DNA of 64,000 nt from Linyphia triangularis. Lineage: Eukaryota > Arthropoda > Arachnida > Araneae > Linyphiidae. The DNA lies in assembly GCA_963978545.1 (NCBI GenBank), contig OZ021721.1, positions 101,543,366 to 101,607,365 on the forward strand. The letters run 5' to 3'. Both the position numbers and the translations under genes were made by a program. The notes below the pieces were generated by a model. The model made no database searches. It was given only the letters and a program-made list of their open reading frames with translations, and was not told the origin of the DNA. How positions within the stretch are numbered: the first letter of the stretch is position 1; each line of letters begins with the position of its first letter. This document shows positions 61,889 through 64,000 of the stretch, in pieces.

Positions 61889-62455
61889 AAATCCTGTATA
61901 TTAACTTCGATTTTGTGTGTATGTGTGTGGATTCTTTGCTGTGTGTGTAGCGGAAAATCTTCTGTGACCTAATTAACCCCATTGCCGTCATCCAATCGGG
62001 CTGAAACTTGGCAGATAGATTCGATGTTGATGACAATACATTCTATAAAATTAAGAGGGCTGTCACTGTCACTAAAAGATGTCGCTTTTTTGAATATTAA
62101 TGAACAAACTTTCCGTCATCTAATCACTCTGAAATAGCATTTAACCGACCACTGAAGAAACTTTTTCCTGTTGCCAAAAGGTTTTTAATAAATAATAAAT
62201 TTTTTTTAATCAGAATAAATAAAAGATATTTGGATGCGGTGCATAAATTCACGTTCATTTTAATTAATAAATTTTGAAACGTAGTTTGCCGCACCTTTTG
62301 CTGATAGAAATGTTTTTGATATTTAAAATTATATTCAAGCACTAAGCACACGCTGTTTACAGAATAAGTCCTTTGTCAATGAATATAAAAATTAGTGTTG
62401 CAGATAAAGGATTTACATAAAAAACTTTGTATTTATGGGTTATATTATTTAGAAT
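61889..62455 (+). repeat. Dispersed ~565-bp repeat, copy C
   Basis: Full-length relative of 10843-11395. It keeps the GTGTGTATGTGTGTG lead, the GCCGTCATCCAATCGGGCTG block and the GGGTTATATTATTT end. Minus-strand frames at 62124-62351 and 62357-62548 are not conserved in copy A. Confidence 0.75.
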
Positions 62456-62695
62456 TAATTGAAGAGAAGGTGACGAGTGGGGTATAACGCACATGTGTAG
62501 ATATGTCCAAAATGTTAAGCGCAACGTTTTAAAGGGATTGTTTTGCATTTAATTTAGATATGGTAAAAATTGAAAAATTATATTCGAATTTAAAGACTGC
62601 GATTTACGCTTCTGACGAAACATTTATATACAATTGCACATTGTGTTATTTGTTAGAAAACTGAAGTTATTATTTTTTTTTTTGCATTGGCATTG

Positions 62696-63268
62696 CAAGC
62701 GAGGAGACACTATGTAAAAATATTTTGGTTCTCCTTGAGAGGGAACACTATGAAAAGGGATTCTATGACAAGGGATTCTATTACTAAATAAGGGGAGATT
62801 CTATTAAGAAGACTCTACGAGAGGACACTCCGTAAGAGAGGATTCTATGATAAAGGATTCTATGTAAGGGTACAAAATATAGGGAGATTCTATATAGAAG
62901 GCTCTATGAGAGGGGACTCTGTAAGAGAGGATTCTATGATAAAGGATTCTATGTAAGGGTACAAAATATAGGGAGATTCTATATAGAAGGCTCTATGAGA
63001 GGGGACTCCGTAAGAGAGGATTCTATGATAAGGGATTCTCTGTAAGGGTACTAAATAAGGGGAGATTCTATATAGAAGACTCTATGAGAGGGGACTCCGT
63101 AAGAGAGGATTCTATGATAAGGGATTCTATGTAAGGGTACTAAATAAGGGGAGATTCTATAAAGAAGACTCTATGAGAGGGGACTCCGTAAGAGAGGATT
63201 CTATAAGAAGGGATTCTATGTAGAGGGTACTCTATTTCGATGATGCATCGACTCGGTTTGGCAATGAT
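62696..63268 (+). repeat. 89-bp satellite, block 1
   Basis: GAGAGGATTCTATGATAA recurs at 62835, 62924, 63013, 63102 and 63191, period 89. Monomers read GGGGAGATTCTATA, GAAGACTCTATGAGAGGGG, ACTCCGTAAGAGAGGATTCT and ATGATAAGGGATTCTATGTA. The block ends with a distinct tail, GGGTACTCTATTTCG then CATCGACTCGGTTTGGCAAT (63215-63268). Confidence 0.95.
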
Positions 63269-63528
63269 GCTCTATTCGCCCGTTGAATTTTAAACAATAA
63301 AAATATATGTATGTTTTAAAGATGTATTTCTCTGCTTTAAGCAATTTATTTTTTGTTGAAAAATTGAACTTAAATGTTTAAAAAGTTTTATTACATAGTT
63401 AAGGTATCAGTATATATTTTCTGAATTGTAAAAATAAACATGTTTGTTTTACTTCCTTACAATATTATGGAAATCGGTATCTTTTAAATGATTATGTTCT
63501 TTATGGTATTAAAAATAATGCATTCAGG
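63269..63528. other. A/T-rich spacer within the 89-bp satellite
   Basis: About 260 bp unrelated to the monomer separate the two blocks. No frame or element ends. Confidence 0.6.
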
Positions 63529-64000
63529 TATTAAATAAGGGGAGATTCTATAAAGAAGACTCGTTGAGAGGGGACTCCGTAAGAGAGGATTCTATGATGA
63601 GGGATTCTACGATAAGAGAAGGGATTCTATGTAAAAAATATGTTGGACCTCTATGAGGGGTAACTCTATGATAAGGGATTCTATGTGAGGGTACTAAATA
63701 TGAGGAGATTCTAGAAAGAATACTCTATGGGAGGAGACTCCGTGAGAGAGGATTCTATGATAAGGGATTCTATGTAAGGGTACTAATTAAGGGAAGATTC
63801 TATAAAGAAGACTATGAGAGGGGAATCCATAAGAGAGGATTATATGATAAGGGATTCTATGTAAGGGTACTAACTAAGGGAAGATTCTATAAAGTAGACT
63901 CTATGATAGGGGACTCCGTAAGAGAGGATTTTATGAGAAGGGATTCTATATAGAGGGTACTCTATTTCGTGGATACATCGACTCGGTTTGGCAATGATGC
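63529..64000 (+). repeat. 89-bp satellite, block 2 (runs off the window)
   Basis: More diverged monomers at about 63582, 63745, 63832 and 63921. The block ends with the same CATCGACTCGGTTTGGCAAT tail as block 1, exactly at the window edge, so block plus spacer is itself a repeat of about 730 bp. Confidence 0.93.

Noticed and set aside
62696..63268. CRISPR-like array from regular 89-bp spacing
   Set aside because: The whole monomer is conserved, with no variable spacers.

Overview
This window looks like intergenic, repeat-saturated DNA from an animal nuclear genome, probably an arthropod and possibly an arachnid. The evidence is strong A/T richness, many poly(A)/poly(T) tracts, a tRNA-derived SINE family with 10-14 bp target duplications, a mariner-like element whose transposase relic carries the SPDxTPLDFF signature, hAT-like and TTAA-type inverted-repeat elements, and a Ty3-like solo LTR. 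Nothing resembles bacterial, organellar or viral gene organisation. The taxonomic guess is inference; no gene pins it down.

I recognise no complete protein-coding gene. The open frames of 60-130 codons are low-complexity, lie inside repeats or change meaning between repeat copies. The 395-codon frame at 2004-3191 is a tandem satellite whose monomers are all multiples of three. The only coding material I trust is a broken mariner transposase C-terminus (51504-51729) and, less surely, a 78-codon relic inside a large inverted-repeat element (25646-25882). Two CpG-rich islands (about 781-1050 and 43726-44060), each followed on the minus strand by a strong splice-donor consensus, are the best candidates for promoters and first exons of host genes.

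Layout: 1-2000, low-complexity DNA and CpG island 1. 2037-3270, 123-bp satellite with a 501-bp higher-order repeat. 3.6-8.8 kb, diverged duplications. 9.3-9.9 kb, TTAA element. 11.7-20.5 kb, a 306-bp satellite present as two opposed blocks around 5.4 kb that contains a CCTAGG-type inverted-repeat transposon. 20.6-21.3 kb, hAT-like element. 22.1-29.3 kb, AAT microsatellite and an old ~200-bp satellite carrying a three-deep nest of insertions. 32.7-36.5 kb, inverted and direct duplications, two SINEs and a second TTAA element. 37.9-42.7 kb, ~200-bp satellite organised partly as dimers. 43.7-46.6 kb, CpG island 2 and two TTAA-type elements, one holding a compact LTR-like insertion. 47.1-50.9 kb, two tandem arrays. 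51.2-51.9 kb, mariner relic. 58.9-60.8 kb, SINE, a CCTCC-motif inverted-repeat element and a solo LTR. 62.7-64.0 kb, 89-bp satellite running off the window.

The most unusual object is the 451-bp insertion at 45910-46360. It has three copies of a ~130-bp LTR-like sequence. The first two are separated by only a primer-binding-like motif and a purine tract, and the third is inverted. The copies carry an A-box-like motif and two of them an internal B box at tRNA spacing. It resembles a terminal-repeat retrotransposon in miniature with a Pol III promoter in its LTR. Second is a pair of inverted-repeat elements (14825-16083 and 59129-59717) whose terminal motif recurs several times inside the element.
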